NCBI GenBank assembly: GCA_045592225.1
Contig: JAZNUH010000004.1
Coordinates: forward strand, 1-19,177
Reading direction: 5' to 3'
Length of the DNA stretch: 19,177 nt
From: JAZNUH01 sp045592225
Lineage (GTDB): Bacteria > Bacillota > Clostridia > UMGS1883 > UMGS1540
Shown: piece after piece, positions 7,773 through 14,641 of the stretch
Numbering within the stretch: position 1 is the stretch's first letter
How the letters are laid out: each line of letters starts with the position of its first letter
Made by a program: the position numbers and the translations under genes
The notes under the pieces: model-generated
Database searches by the model: none
What the model was told of the DNA's origin: nothing
Seen by the model: the letters and a program-made list of their open reading frames with translations, nothing else

Positions 7773-8657
7773 ATGAAGACTGCAATAGCATTGGGAAATT
7801 TTGACGGCGTGCATAAAGCCCATGCCGAGGTCATTAAAAATGCCTGTAATACGGCACATCGACACGGGGCAGAGTGTGTGGTTTATACCTTTGATGCACA
7901 TCCGCAAAATATACTTTGTGGTAGTAACAGCGTAAAAAACATAATGCAAAATGATATGAAGGAGGAAATTATCCTTTCGCTCGGTGCGGATAGAGTTTTT
8001 TTTGAAAAAACAACTCCTGAATTTCTCTCTCTGTCACCCGAGGCATTTATTGCATATCTTACGCAAAAGTTTACACCGGCTTTTGTATCAGCAGGCTATA
8101 ACTATCACTTTGGCTGCAAGGGCAGCGGTAACACACGGACTCTTTGCGATTTAGGCAAAAAATACGGATTTGAAACAATCATAGCCGACGAAGTGCGAAT
8201 TGATTCTCACGAGGTAAGCAGCAGCGTTATACGAAAGCTTTTAGAAGAGGGTAATATTTCCCTTGCAAACCGTTTGCTTACAAAGGATTACTCCTTCCGC
8301 GGCGAGGTTGTTCACGGCAAGCACCTGGGTAAAACCCTCGGTTTTCCGACTGCAAATGTGTTTTTTCCGTCAGGTGCACTTATTCCCAGGTCGGGCGTAT
8401 ACAAAAGCCGTACACTGATTGAAAATAAATTATATGACAGCATAACAAACATCGGCTCAAATCCAACGGTTGAGGACGCGCCCACAAGGGCAGAAACCTT
8501 CATCTCCGGGTTTGACAGGAATATATACGGCAAGTGCATAACAGTTTCTTTAATCCAAAGAATAAGAGATGAAATACGCTTTGACAGTGTCCAAGCGCTG
8601 TGTGCACAGATAAAAAAGGATGCCGAAGTTGCTTTTCGAGGAGGAGCATATGAATAA
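7773..8657 (+). CDS. ribF: Bifunctional riboflavin kinase / FAD synthetase
   Basis: 294 residues. The N-terminal nucleotidyltransferase domain (about 1-175) starts at once with LGNFDGVHKAH, the GxFDGxHxxH adenylylation motif. It carries the SSSVIRKLL motif near 150-160 that closes the ATP site. The C-terminal flavokinase domain begins near SFRGEVVHG and shows GKTLGFPTAN, which binds ATP and riboflavin. The enzyme makes FMN, then FAD. The N terminus lacks the short leader found in many homologues. The ATG directly abuts the truB stop, with GAGGTAGG upstream, so coupling is likely. truB-ribF adjacency is standard. Confidence 0.95.
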   Translation: MKTAIALGNFDGVHKAHAEVIKNACNTAHRHGAECVVYTFDAHPQNILCGSNSVKNIMQNDMKEEIILSLGADRVFFEKTTPEFLSLSPEAFIAYLTQKFTPAFVSAGYNYHFGCKGSGNTRTLCDLGKKYGFETIIADEVRIDSHEVSSSVIRKLLEEGNISLANRLLTKDYSFRGEVVHGKHLGKTLGFPTANVFFPSGALIPRSGVYKSRTLIENKLYDSITNIGSNPTVEDAPTRAETFISGFDRNIYGKCITVSLIQRIRDEIRFDSVQALCAQIKKDAEVAFRGGAYE

Positions 8658-9039
8658 AAAATCACTTACCATTATAATTATTTCTGTGGTTGTACTTCTT
8701 GTTGCTGTGTGGGGTATAATTATGGCTGTTTCTTTAAACAGTAATCCCGAACCTACTCCCCCCTCAACAAACCAACCCACAACATCATCCGTACCCATGA
8801 AGCGCCCCGGCAAGTCGGGTAAGCTTGATGACAACCGTTATCAGGGTGATGTGCTTTCTATTACAGATACACAAATTGCCATTTTGGTAGGCGCACAGAG
8901 AATGACCTTTGACCTCACCGAAAGGACAGCACAGCATATACCCATTTTGGAAATTGTGGTTGGTGACAATATAATTATCGAGGTAGAACCCGGTACAAAT
9001 ACCGTTAAGTCCTTTGAAAAAATACTCAGCGAAGTTTAA
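8650..9039 (+). CDS. Small membrane-anchored protein of unknown function
   Basis: 129 residues; I do not recognise a named family. The N terminus is MNKKS followed by one long hydrophobic helix (about 6-31). A Pro/Thr/Ser-rich linker follows (about 34-58, NPEPTPPSTNQPTTS), then a basic patch (MKRPGKSGK) and a compact domain (about 68-125). That domain alternates short strands: GDVLSITDTQIAILV, MTFDL, VVGDNIIIEV, TVKSFEKI. The pattern resembles small OB-like domains of the DUF5666 kind, but that is only a guess. With no cleavage site or lipobox evident, it is probably anchored with the domain outside. A GAGGAG site inside the ribF 3' end precedes the ATG, and the two genes overlap by 8 bases. 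Confidence 0.8.
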   Translation: MNKKSLTIIIISVVVLLVAVWGIIMAVSLNSNPEPTPPSTNQPTTSSVPMKRPGKSGKLDDNRYQGDVLSITDTQIAILVGAQRMTFDLTERTAQHIPILEIVVGDNIIIEVEPGTNTVKSFEKILSEV

Positions 9040-9052
9040 GAGGTGAAATACT

Positions 9053-9532
9053 ATGCTTGACTTTTTAGCCTCGCTGCCGGCAGAGCTGTATGTGACAATA
9101 ATATCCATGGTTCCGCTGATAGAGCTTCGTGGTGCAATACCTGTTGGGGTTGCCCTCGGACTTGAACCCGCGGTTTTATATACCATAGCAGTTATTGCAA
9201 ACTGCATACCAGTTCCCTTTATTATTTGGCTTATGCCTCCGGTTATGCGATATTTAAAGAAAACAAAAGCCCTTCGTTGGTTTGCGGATTTTCTGGAAAG
9301 AAAAACCGAAAAGAACAAGGAAGCGGTTTTAAAATACAGTACATTTGGTCTTTTTTTGTTCGTGGCAATTCCCTTACCCGGCACAGGTGCCTGGTCTGGC
9401 AGTCTTATTGCTTCGCTTTTAGACCTTAAACCCAAATATGCAATTCCATCCGTTGTGTGCGGTGTAATTACCGCCGGTATTATTATGAGTCTTGGCTCAT
9501 ACGGTGTGGAATGGCTGATTAACTTATTTTAA
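9053..9532 (+). CDS. Small multidrug-export family membrane protein (PF06695/COG2426 type)
   Basis: 159 residues with four or more hydrophobic stretches (about 10-30, 38-62, 96-122 and 130-157). The family's two diagnostic blocks are present: ELRGAIPVG at 24-32 and IPLPGTGAWSG at 106-116. Each follows a hydrophobic run, and they resemble re-entrant loops of DedA-like proteins. The name small multidrug export protein is historical, and the substrate is not established. An AAGAGGTG site precedes the ATG. The gene lies 13 bases after the preceding small membrane protein and 16 bases before metK, so it is probably co-transcribed. Confidence 0.85.
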   Translation: MLDFLASLPAELYVTIISMVPLIELRGAIPVGVALGLEPAVLYTIAVIANCIPVPFIIWLMPPVMRYLKKTKALRWFADFLERKTEKNKEAVLKYSTFGLFLFVAIPLPGTGAWSGSLIASLLDLKPKYAIPSVVCGVITAGIIMSLGSYGVEWLINLF

Positions 9533-9548
9533 GAAAGGATTGATTTTG

Positions 9549-10718
9549 ATGACTAAAACATTATTTACATCTGAATCGGTAACAGAAGGACATCCCGATA
9601 AAATGTGTGACCGCATTTCGGACAGCATTTTAGACGAAATATTAAAATCCGACCCTATGGCGCGTGTTGCCTGCGAAACAACAGCAACTACAGGCGTTGT
9701 TTATGTAATGGGTGAAATTACAACAGACTGCTATGTAGATATACAGAGTGTTGTTCGCAACGCGGTAAAGGAAATTGGCTACACCGGTACAGAATGCGGT
9801 TTTGACGCAGACAGCTGTGCGGTTTTAACTGCAATTCACGAACAGTCCCCCGATATTGCAATGGGTGTTGATGCATCCCTTGAAAGCAAGCAGGGCGGCG
9901 ACCTTGAACACGGTGCAGGCGACCAGGGTATGATGTTTGGCTATGCCTGTGACGAAACACCCACACTTATGCCTTTGGCAATTCACCTTGCACACGCACT
10001 TACAATGCGTCTTACAGAAGTGCGCAAAAGCGGTAAGCTTGACTACCTCCGTCCCGACGGAAAGAGCCAGGTTACCATTGAATATGACGATGACAAGCCT
10101 GTACGCATCGAAGCAGTTGTAATTTCCAGCCAGCATAGTGCAGAGGTTGATATGGAAGTTCTTAAAAAAGATATTTACGAACAGGTAATTGTTCCCACAC
10201 TTCCTGCAGAATTGCTTGATGACGCGACAAAAATTTACATAAACCCCACAGGCCGTTTTGTTGTAGGCGGACCTGTTGGTGACAGCGGTCTTACAGGCAG
10301 AAAGATTATTGTTGACACCTACGGCGGCGCAGCCCGTCACGGCGGCGGCGCTTTCTCGGGCAAGGACCCCACAAAGGTTGACCGCTCGGCATCCTATATG
10401 GCAAGATATGTTGCTAAAAATATTGTTGCCGCAGGTCTTGCTAAAAAGTGCGAGGTACAGCTCGCTTACGCAATCGGTGTTGCACAGCCTGTATCGGTAC
10501 GTGTTGAATCCTTCGGCACAGGTGTTGCAAGTGATGAAAAGCTTGCCCAGGCTGTTACAAAGGTATTTGACCTTCGTCCCACAGCTATAATCAATAAGCT
10601 TCAGCTCCGCCGTCCTATTTACGCAAAAACTGCGGCATACGGACATTTTGGCAGAGAAGATGCAGACTTTACCTGGGAAAAGACAGATATGGTAGATGCC
10701 CTTAAAAATGCTCTTTAA
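9549..10718 (+). CDS. metK: S-adenosylmethionine synthetase
   Basis: 389 residues, the normal length. MetK condenses methionine and ATP into SAM. Key blocks: SESVTEGHPDKMCDRISD at the N terminus (H15 and D17 in the active site), the ATP-binding GAGDQGMMFGY from residue 122, and the P-loop-like GGGAFSGKDPTKVDRSA in the C-terminal half. I chose the ATG at 9549, with AAGGA ten bases upstream; an in-frame TTG at 9540 adds only three residues. It lies 16 bases after the previous gene, leaving no room for a SAM riboswitch. It is the last gene before the operon terminator. Confidence 0.97.
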   Translation: MTKTLFTSESVTEGHPDKMCDRISDSILDEILKSDPMARVACETTATTGVVYVMGEITTDCYVDIQSVVRNAVKEIGYTGTECGFDADSCAVLTAIHEQSPDIAMGVDASLESKQGGDLEHGAGDQGMMFGYACDETPTLMPLAIHLAHALTMRLTEVRKSGKLDYLRPDGKSQVTIEYDDDKPVRIEAVVISSQHSAEVDMEVLKKDIYEQVIVPTLPAELLDDATKIYINPTGRFVVGGPVGDSGLTGRKIIVDTYGGAARHGGGAFSGKDPTKVDRSASYMARYVAKNIVAAGLAKKCEVQLAYAIGVAQPVSVRVESFGTGVASDEKLAQAVTKVFDLRPTAIINKLQLRRPIYAKTAAYGHFGREDADFTWEKTDMVDALKNAL

Positions 10719-10733
10719 TGTGGGATGTGAAAA

Positions 10734-10757
10734 TCCCCCCGATCACAAAAAGGGGGA
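10734..10757 (+). other. Small G/C hairpin after metK without a T-run
   Basis: TCCCCC (10734-10739) can pair with GGGGGA (10752-10757) around a 12-base loop. It lies 16 bases after the metK stop and is not followed by a T-run, so it is not a convincing terminator. It could protect the 3' end of the mRNA. The rest of 10758-10825 shows nothing I can name. Confidence 0.35.
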
Positions 10758-10825
10758 GTGTATATTATACTTCCATTTATAAGATGATAGTACTTACAAA
10801 AGATAATAGGCTTTACTGTTAAAGG

Positions 10826-10857
10826 AACAAGTCCGCTTTCACGGACTTGTTTTTTTT
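10826..10857 (+). terminator. Intrinsic terminator of the rimP-metK operon
   Basis: AACAAGTCCG (10826-10835) pairs perfectly with CGGACTTGTT (10842-10851) around a 6-base loop. The 3' arm runs into eight T residues (10850-10857). It ends the rightward operon about 110 bases after metK. Confidence 0.92.
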
Positions 10858-10923
10858 ATATCTCCCTTTTTGTTATAAATGCTGCACCCTACAATCTGTT
10901 TTATATTTTAATTTTTAAATATA

Positions 10924-10952
10924 TTGTAAAGTCAACAAATTGGTGTTATAAT
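10924..10952 (+). promoter_or_regulatory. Sigma-A-type promoter of the structured RNA
   Basis: TTGTAA (10924-10929), a 17-base spacer and a perfect TATAAT (10947-10952) predict a transcript start near 10959. That is exactly where the closing helix of the structured RNA begins. The stretch 10858-10923 between the metK terminator and this promoter is AT-rich and holds nothing else I can identify. Confidence 0.8.
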
Positions 10953-10958
10953 ATATTT

Positions 10959-11175
10959 GCTACAGATTTAAACTACTGCCAATAAAAGGCAAACACCTAA
11001 CTGAATATTTATACGCTTAGGGTATACGCTATTTGTAAAAAGCGTAAACTCGTGTTTCGACATACCCATAAGCGTAGCTTTAGGTGATATGGTTAAAAAT
11101 CTGTAGCAAGATTGAAACAGAGTCCCTGCGTTTTTTAGTGCGTGGCTCTGCTTCGGTAAAGCTGCGCACTTTTTT
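10959..11175 (+). ncRNA. Unrecognised structured RNA or leader, about 217 nt, with its own promoter and terminator
   Basis: Helices seen directly: P1, 10959-10969 with 11097-11107 (11 perfect pairs, GCTACAGATTT); P2, 10977-10980 with 10988-10991 (TGCC/GGCA, 7-base loop); P3, 10994-11000 with 11080-11086 (CACCTAA/TTAGGTG, perfect); P4, 11012-11025 with 11062-11076 (14 pairs, one bulged A at 11068); P5, 11026-11030 with 11041-11045. P1, P3 and P4 nest, and P2 sits in the 5' internal bulge. A terminator hairpin (11137-11170) follows. The promoter places the transcript start at the first base of P1. I compared it by eye with the consensus cores I remember for SAM, c-di-GMP, purine, cobalamin, THF, ZTP, fluoride, Mn and T-box leaders and with SRP, 6S and tmRNA, and found no fit. 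It may be an independent RNA or a leader of the small gene at 11193. Confidence 0.65.
11137..11175 (+). terminator. Intrinsic terminator at the end of the structured RNA, with a competing antiterminator
   Basis: AGTGCGTGGC (11137-11146) pairs with GCTGCGCACT (11161-11170), ten pairs including two G-U, followed by six T (11170-11175). The upstream segment CAGAG-T-CC (11118-11125) can instead pair with GGCTCTG (11144-11150), seven pairs with one bulge. This would consume the end of the terminator's 5' arm. It is the usual geometry of an attenuator. The ribosome site of the following gene begins only four bases after the T-run. Confidence 0.7.
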
Positions 11176-11192
11176 ATTAGGAGAATGATAAT

Positions 11193-11330
11193 ATGAAATC
11201 TTGTTGCTTTTTCGGGCACAGAAAAATAGCAGAAACACCAACGCTTACAGAAAAACTCACGAATATAATTGAAAATTTAATAACCCAAAGCAATGTTGAC
11301 ACCTTTATATTTGGCAGTAAAAAAGAATAA
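11193..11330 (+). pseudogene. Truncated CFFGHR (SLOG/DUF1273-like) protein, 45 residues
   Basis: The start is an ATG preceded by AGGAG (11179-11183). The product begins MKSCCFFGHRKI and ends DTFIFGSKKE at a TAA. The CFFGHR start, an amphipathic helix (TLTEKLTNIIENLI) and the strand ending in FIFGS match, from memory, the first beta-alpha-beta unit of a Clostridial SLOG-superfamily protein (nucleotide-binding Rossmann-like, DUF1273 kin). Members are normally some 130-190 residues. Here the frame stops right after the second strand, and 11331-11384 holds no recognisable continuation in any frame. The gene is therefore probably a remnant, though a short functional peptide cannot be excluded. It follows the structured RNA and its terminator, so it may once have been controlled by them. 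Confidence 0.55.
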
Positions 11331-11384
11331 AATAATTATGAATTTGTTTGAAGCTTAGGGGTAATTTACAAAGTGCCCATATAT

Positions 11385-11414
11385 AAAAAATCGTGGCTTT
11401 TGCCACGATTTTTT
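11385..11414. terminator. Bidirectional intrinsic terminator
   Basis: A 13-bp perfect inverted repeat (11385-11397 with 11402-11414) with a TTTT loop, flanked by A-run and T-run. It ends the leftward six-gene operon at the amidohydrolase, and any rightward transcript through the truncated SLOG-like gene. The amidohydrolase stop codon (complement of 11414-11416) touches the stem. Confidence 0.92.
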
Positions 11415-12205
11415 TATAAATTAAATAACTTTGCCGCATTATCCCAGAAGATTTTTTGATTATCTTCTTCGGACAATCCCAGCTTTAAAATTCTCTCTAT
11501 TGTTTTCTTTTGGTTATGCATTGGGAAGTCTGTACCGAAAAGACATTTATCTGTGCCGTGTGCAAGAATAAGTCTTTTGGCATCGGCAGGGTCAATAAAT
11601 TCCAGAGAGCTGCAGGTATCGAAATACACATTTTGTCCCACCAGGTATTGCTCCGCCTCTTCCATGTTCATAAAACTGCCGCCAAGGTGTGCGGCTATTA
11701 TGGTCAGGTTCGGGAAATTATCGTGTATTCTGCGTATGCGCCTGGGGTTTGATAAGTCATCATATTCATCTCCCACGTGGAAAAGAATGGGCAGTCTGCC
11801 CTCAGCACACTCATAAATGCGAAATGCCTTGTCACTGTCTGCTTTAAAGCCCTGAAAATCGGTGTGCAGCTTTATTCCACGAAGTCCAAGAGAAATTATA
11901 CGCTCGATTTCACCTTCAATATCCTCATAATCTGCGTGAATAGAACCAAAGCCTAAAAATCTGTCATTTATTTTTGACGAAACAAAATCGTTTACCGCCC
12001 GTACCTGTTCGGGTCGGGTTGCGGTTGAATGTATAAGGCATTTTTCAATCTGTACCGCCTCGGCAAGGGATTTGTCAAGTGATTCCCAGGTGCCCTCTGC
12101 CGCCATTACAACATGATAATAATCAGCAAGGTGATCTACCGCCTTATGAGCGATTTTATCAGGAAAAATGTGAACATGTGTGTCAAATACTCTGTAGTTT
12201 TTCAT
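11414..12205 (-). CDS. Amidohydrolase 2-family metal-dependent hydrolase (PF04909 type)
   Basis: 263 residues folding as a TIM-barrel hydrolase. Metal and active-site residues visible: H10 and H12 (FDTHVHIF), H143 (LFHVGD), H173 (AAHLGG) and D226 (FGTDFP). The typical GIKLH strand is at 110-114. This pattern fits the amidohydrolase-2 family, whose members include decarboxylases and lactone hydrolases such as ACMSD and LigI. The substrate cannot be inferred. The ATG follows AAGGA that overlaps the ctpA stop, ten bases away, so it is translationally coupled as the last gene of the leftward operon. A role in the cell-wall module is not obvious. Confidence 0.85.
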   Translation of the reverse strand: MKNYRVFDTHVHIFPDKIAHKAVDHLADYYHVVMAAEGTWESLDKSLAEAVQIEKCLIHSTATRPEQVRAVNDFVSSKINDRFLGFGSIHADYEDIEGEIERIISLGLRGIKLHTDFQGFKADSDKAFRIYECAEGRLPILFHVGDEYDDLSNPRRIRRIHDNFPNLTIIAAHLGGSFMNMEEAEQYLVGQNVYFDTCSSLEFIDPADAKRLILAHGTDKCLFGTDFPMHNQKKTIERILKLGLSEEDNQKIFWDNAAKLFNL

Positions 12206-12215
12206 AAAAAGTTCC

Positions 12216-13367
12216 TTATCTGTTTTGTAAAATTTCTATTGCCTTTGCAAGCTGTGTATCTTCACTTAATGTAAGGTCGGATATGGACTTTACCTGTGCC
12301 GATTCAGGCAGCTCCACCTCATAGTCGGGTGTAAAGCCTACATCCTGAATACAAACTCCGGACGGTGAGTAATAATATGCGGTTGTAAGCCTTATTGCCC
12401 CCGCTTTGCCTACCAGGGGAATGAGCGATTGTACACAACCCTTTCCAAAGCTTTTCATTCCTACCACCGGTGTTTTTATATTATCTCTGAGTGCTCCTGT
12501 AAGCACCTCGGATGCAGAGGCCGAATTTTGATTTATAAGTAAAACCATCGGAGTATCTATACAAAAATCATTACTCTTATAATACCGTGTATTTCCCGCT
12601 TTATTTGCAGTATATACCACCGTACCTTCGGGCAACAGCATATCTGCTATTTCCACCGCTGTATTTAAAAATCCGCCGGGGTTGTTGCGCAGGTCAATTA
12701 TAAGTCCGTTAGAATTTTGTACATCGGTATCGGTAAGCGCCTGCATAAATTCCTCGGTTGTATTGTCGGAAAATTCGGTTATTCTTATATATGCATTGTC
12801 TCCGATTTTTTTGCCGCTTACCGTTTTCCTGTCAATTTTTTGTCTCTCTGCCCACACGGTTAACTGTTCTCCGTCGCGAAGAAGTGTTATTTCAAACTTT
12901 GAAACATTGGGGTCACTTTTGAGCATTGTTGTCATCTGGGTATATGTTTCAGCAGTTACCTCCAGCTCATTTACCTTTATAATTTTGTCCCCTGCCCGAA
13001 TACCTGCCTTCTCTGCCGGCGTGTTTTCGAATACCCCAACAACCGTAACCAGATTATCTTCGGGGTTAACATAAATCTCTATTCCTATGCCGCGGTATTC
13101 AGAGTTTAGGCTGTCCATAAACTCGGAATACTCCTGCTCGGAAAGGTACTGTGAATATGGATCGTCTATCTCCTGCACCATTCCGTAAAGCGCCGCATCG
13201 TCAAGGGTTGCCGAATCAACCTCGCCCATAAATCCCGAGGTGATGATTGCCCGTGTTGTCAGATAACTGCCTATGGGAGTAAAAAGCGCCAGCACACCAA
13301 TCACCAGAGCAACAGTTGCCACAAACGTGGTAATTACCGATATTAAAACACATAATTTCTTTGACAA
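12216..13367 (-). CDS. S41 family carboxyl-terminal processing protease (CtpA-like)
   Basis: 383 residues. One N-terminal signal/anchor helix (about 6-35) is followed by a short helical region and a PDZ domain (about 93-170, with YRGIGIEI and AGIRAGDKI). The S41 protease domain follows, with LRNNPGG at 227-232. The Ser-Lys dyad is readable as S284 in NSASASE (281-287) and K309 in FGKG, the 25-residue spacing known from Tsp/Prc. Such exported proteases trim or degrade envelope proteins and, in several bacteria, peptidoglycan hydrolases or their cofactors. The start is TTG (complement of 13365-13367) with GAGGGAG seven bases upstream; the first internal Met is residue 47. It lies downstream of the M23 hydrolase with a GC-rich hairpin between them. 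Confidence 0.92.
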   Translation of the reverse strand: MSKKLCVLISVITTFVATVALVIGVLALFTPIGSYLTTRAIITSGFMGEVDSATLDDAALYGMVQEIDDPYSQYLSEQEYSEFMDSLNSEYRGIGIEIYVNPEDNLVTVVGVFENTPAEKAGIRAGDKIIKVNELEVTAETYTQMTTMLKSDPNVSKFEITLLRDGEQLTVWAERQKIDRKTVSGKKIGDNAYIRITEFSDNTTEEFMQALTDTDVQNSNGLIIDLRNNPGGFLNTAVEIADMLLPEGTVVYTANKAGNTRYYKSNDFCIDTPMVLLINQNSASASEVLTGALRDNIKTPVVGMKSFGKGCVQSLIPLVGKAGAIRLTTAYYYSPSGVCIQDVGFTPDYEVELPESAQVKSISDLTLSEDTQLAKAIEILQNR

Positions 13368-13390
13368 TATAAATCTCCCTCACAAAAGCA

Positions 13391-13432
13391 GAAGGCGACA
13401 CCCCGGCTTTTTTGCCCGGGCGCCCCGCCTTC
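13391..13432 (-). other. GC-rich hairpin between the M23 gene and ctpA
   Basis: GAAGGCG (13391-13397) pairs with CGCCTTC (13426-13432). An inner imperfect helix of about ten positions closes on a six-base A/T loop. On the minus strand only a TTTT follows a few bases later, so it is at best a weak terminator. It could partly attenuate readthrough into ctpA or mark an mRNA processing site. Confidence 0.55.
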
Positions 13433-13451
13433 GACTATATTATATTCACTT

Positions 13452-14624
13452 CTAGTTAAAATATGACATGGGGTCCTGTGTCTGTCCATAAAGCAGCACC
13501 TCAAAATGCAGATGGGGACCGGTTGAGTTACCGGTTGAACCAACAAGCGCAATTTTCTGTCCTCTTGTAACCACCTGACCTGCACTTACAAGCAGAGTAC
13601 TGTTATGTGCATACAGAGTAGAAAGACCGTTGCCATGGTCAATTACAATGTACTGACCGTATCCGCCGTTCCAGCCTGCACGCAGAACTGTACCCCCTTC
13701 AGCCGCAACAACCGACGCACCGTATCCTGCACCTATATCCACACCGGTATGAAGCTTGTTTCTCTTCTGTATCGGATGAAATCTCCAGCCGTAAGGTGAT
13801 GTAATATATGTTGTTGAAGGTGCGGGCCACGCAAGAGCACCGCCCGAATATACCGCTGCACTCGAGGTTGTATTGGACGAGCTTTGAGAGGTGAGCGCCT
13901 GTATTTCACGGCGAACACTTTCCTCTTCACGGTCTGCCGCATCAAGTATAGCCTTGTACTTTTCTTCGTCAGCCATAAGCTTGTCCAGTATAGCCTGCTT
14001 TGTCGCGCGTACAGACTCAAGCTCCGCCTTCTTTTCATTTTGTATCTTTCGGTTTAAAAGCAGAACCTCTTTTTCCTCTTCTATTTCATTTTTGGCATCT
14101 TCAATTGTCTGGCGGGCATCGTCAAGAGTTTTCAAAATGCCTCTGTCATATTCTACGACCTGATTTACCAGCTCAATTCTGTAAAGCAGGTCGGAGAAAT
14201 CCTTTGCGCCGAAAATAACCGACAAATAGGATGTATCATTATTTTCGTACATAATACGCAGTCTTGTTTTATATGTATCGCTGTATTCGGTAAGCTTTTG
14301 TTCAGCCACCTCAAGCTCGGCTTCTTTTTCAGCTATTTTTGTTTCTGTTGCCGCAATATCCTGATCAATAGCGTAAACCTGATTTTCTACATTGGCAAGC
14401 TCTTTGTCTATGGTTGCCTTTTGCGCTTCCATATCCGACTTGTCGGATTTAATTGAATCAAGCTTGTTTTTAGCCTCTTTTTTATCGCTTTCAGCTCGTT
14501 CCAGCTTTTCTTTAAGTGTGCTTACATTGTCGGCACGCACATACAAAAACTGCGGTAATATTGTAATGGCAAGAAAAGCAACAAGCGCAATTATCGCCAT
14601 TATTGTTTTTACTTTTTTACTCAA
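13452..14624 (-). CDS. Coiled-coil M23 peptidase, FtsEX-linked cell-wall hydrolase (EnvC/CwlO/PcsB-like role)
   Basis: 390 residues. An export signal or anchor comes first (MSKKVKTIM then about 20 hydrophobic residues, ending near VRADN). A long heptad-rich, Glu/Lys/Ala-rich coiled coil follows (about 34-245), then a Ser/Thr linker and an M23 LytM domain (about 265-388). Zinc ligands are H292 and D296 (HTGVD) and the HLH motif at 371-373; all are present, so the domain should be catalytically active, unlike degenerate EnvC. FtsEX partners of this shape are activated when FtsX engages the coiled coil (family knowledge). I chose TTG (complement of 14622-14624), with AAAGGAG eight bases upstream. 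A GTG at 14645 lacks a site. It lies directly after ftsX. Confidence 0.92.
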   Translation of the reverse strand: MSKKVKTIMAIIALVAFLAITILPQFLYVRADNVSTLKEKLERAESDKKEAKNKLDSIKSDKSDMEAQKATIDKELANVENQVYAIDQDIAATETKIAEKEAELEVAEQKLTEYSDTYKTRLRIMYENNDTSYLSVIFGAKDFSDLLYRIELVNQVVEYDRGILKTLDDARQTIEDAKNEIEEEKEVLLLNRKIQNEKKAELESVRATKQAILDKLMADEEKYKAILDAADREEESVRREIQALTSQSSSNTTSSAAVYSGGALAWPAPSTTYITSPYGWRFHPIQKRNKLHTGVDIGAGYGASVVAAEGGTVLRAGWNGGYGQYIVIDHGNGLSTLYAHNSTLLVSAGQVVTRGQKIALVGSTGNSTGPHLHFEVLLYGQTQDPMSYFN

Positions 14625-14641
14625 TGTAACATCTCCTTTTA

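Noticed and set aside
9533..9548. SAM riboswitch or other leader before metK
   Set aside because: Only 16 bases separate metK from the previous gene, which is enough for a ribosome site but not a riboswitch; no SAM-I consensus is present anywhere near.
9825..10646. 273-codon open frame antisense to metK
   Set aside because: It has no ribosome site, is Cys/Asn-rich with no recognisable motif, and lies wholly opposite a clearly conserved gene; it is a frame shadow.
10959..11107. 6S RNA, SRP RNA, T-box, c-di-GMP or hammerhead identity for the structured RNA
   Set aside because: There is no long symmetrical bubble as in 6S, no SRP tetraloop core, no T-box AGGGTGGNACCGCG and no GEMM core. CTGAATA near 11001 is not a hammerhead CTGANGA and no GAAA partner is correctly placed.
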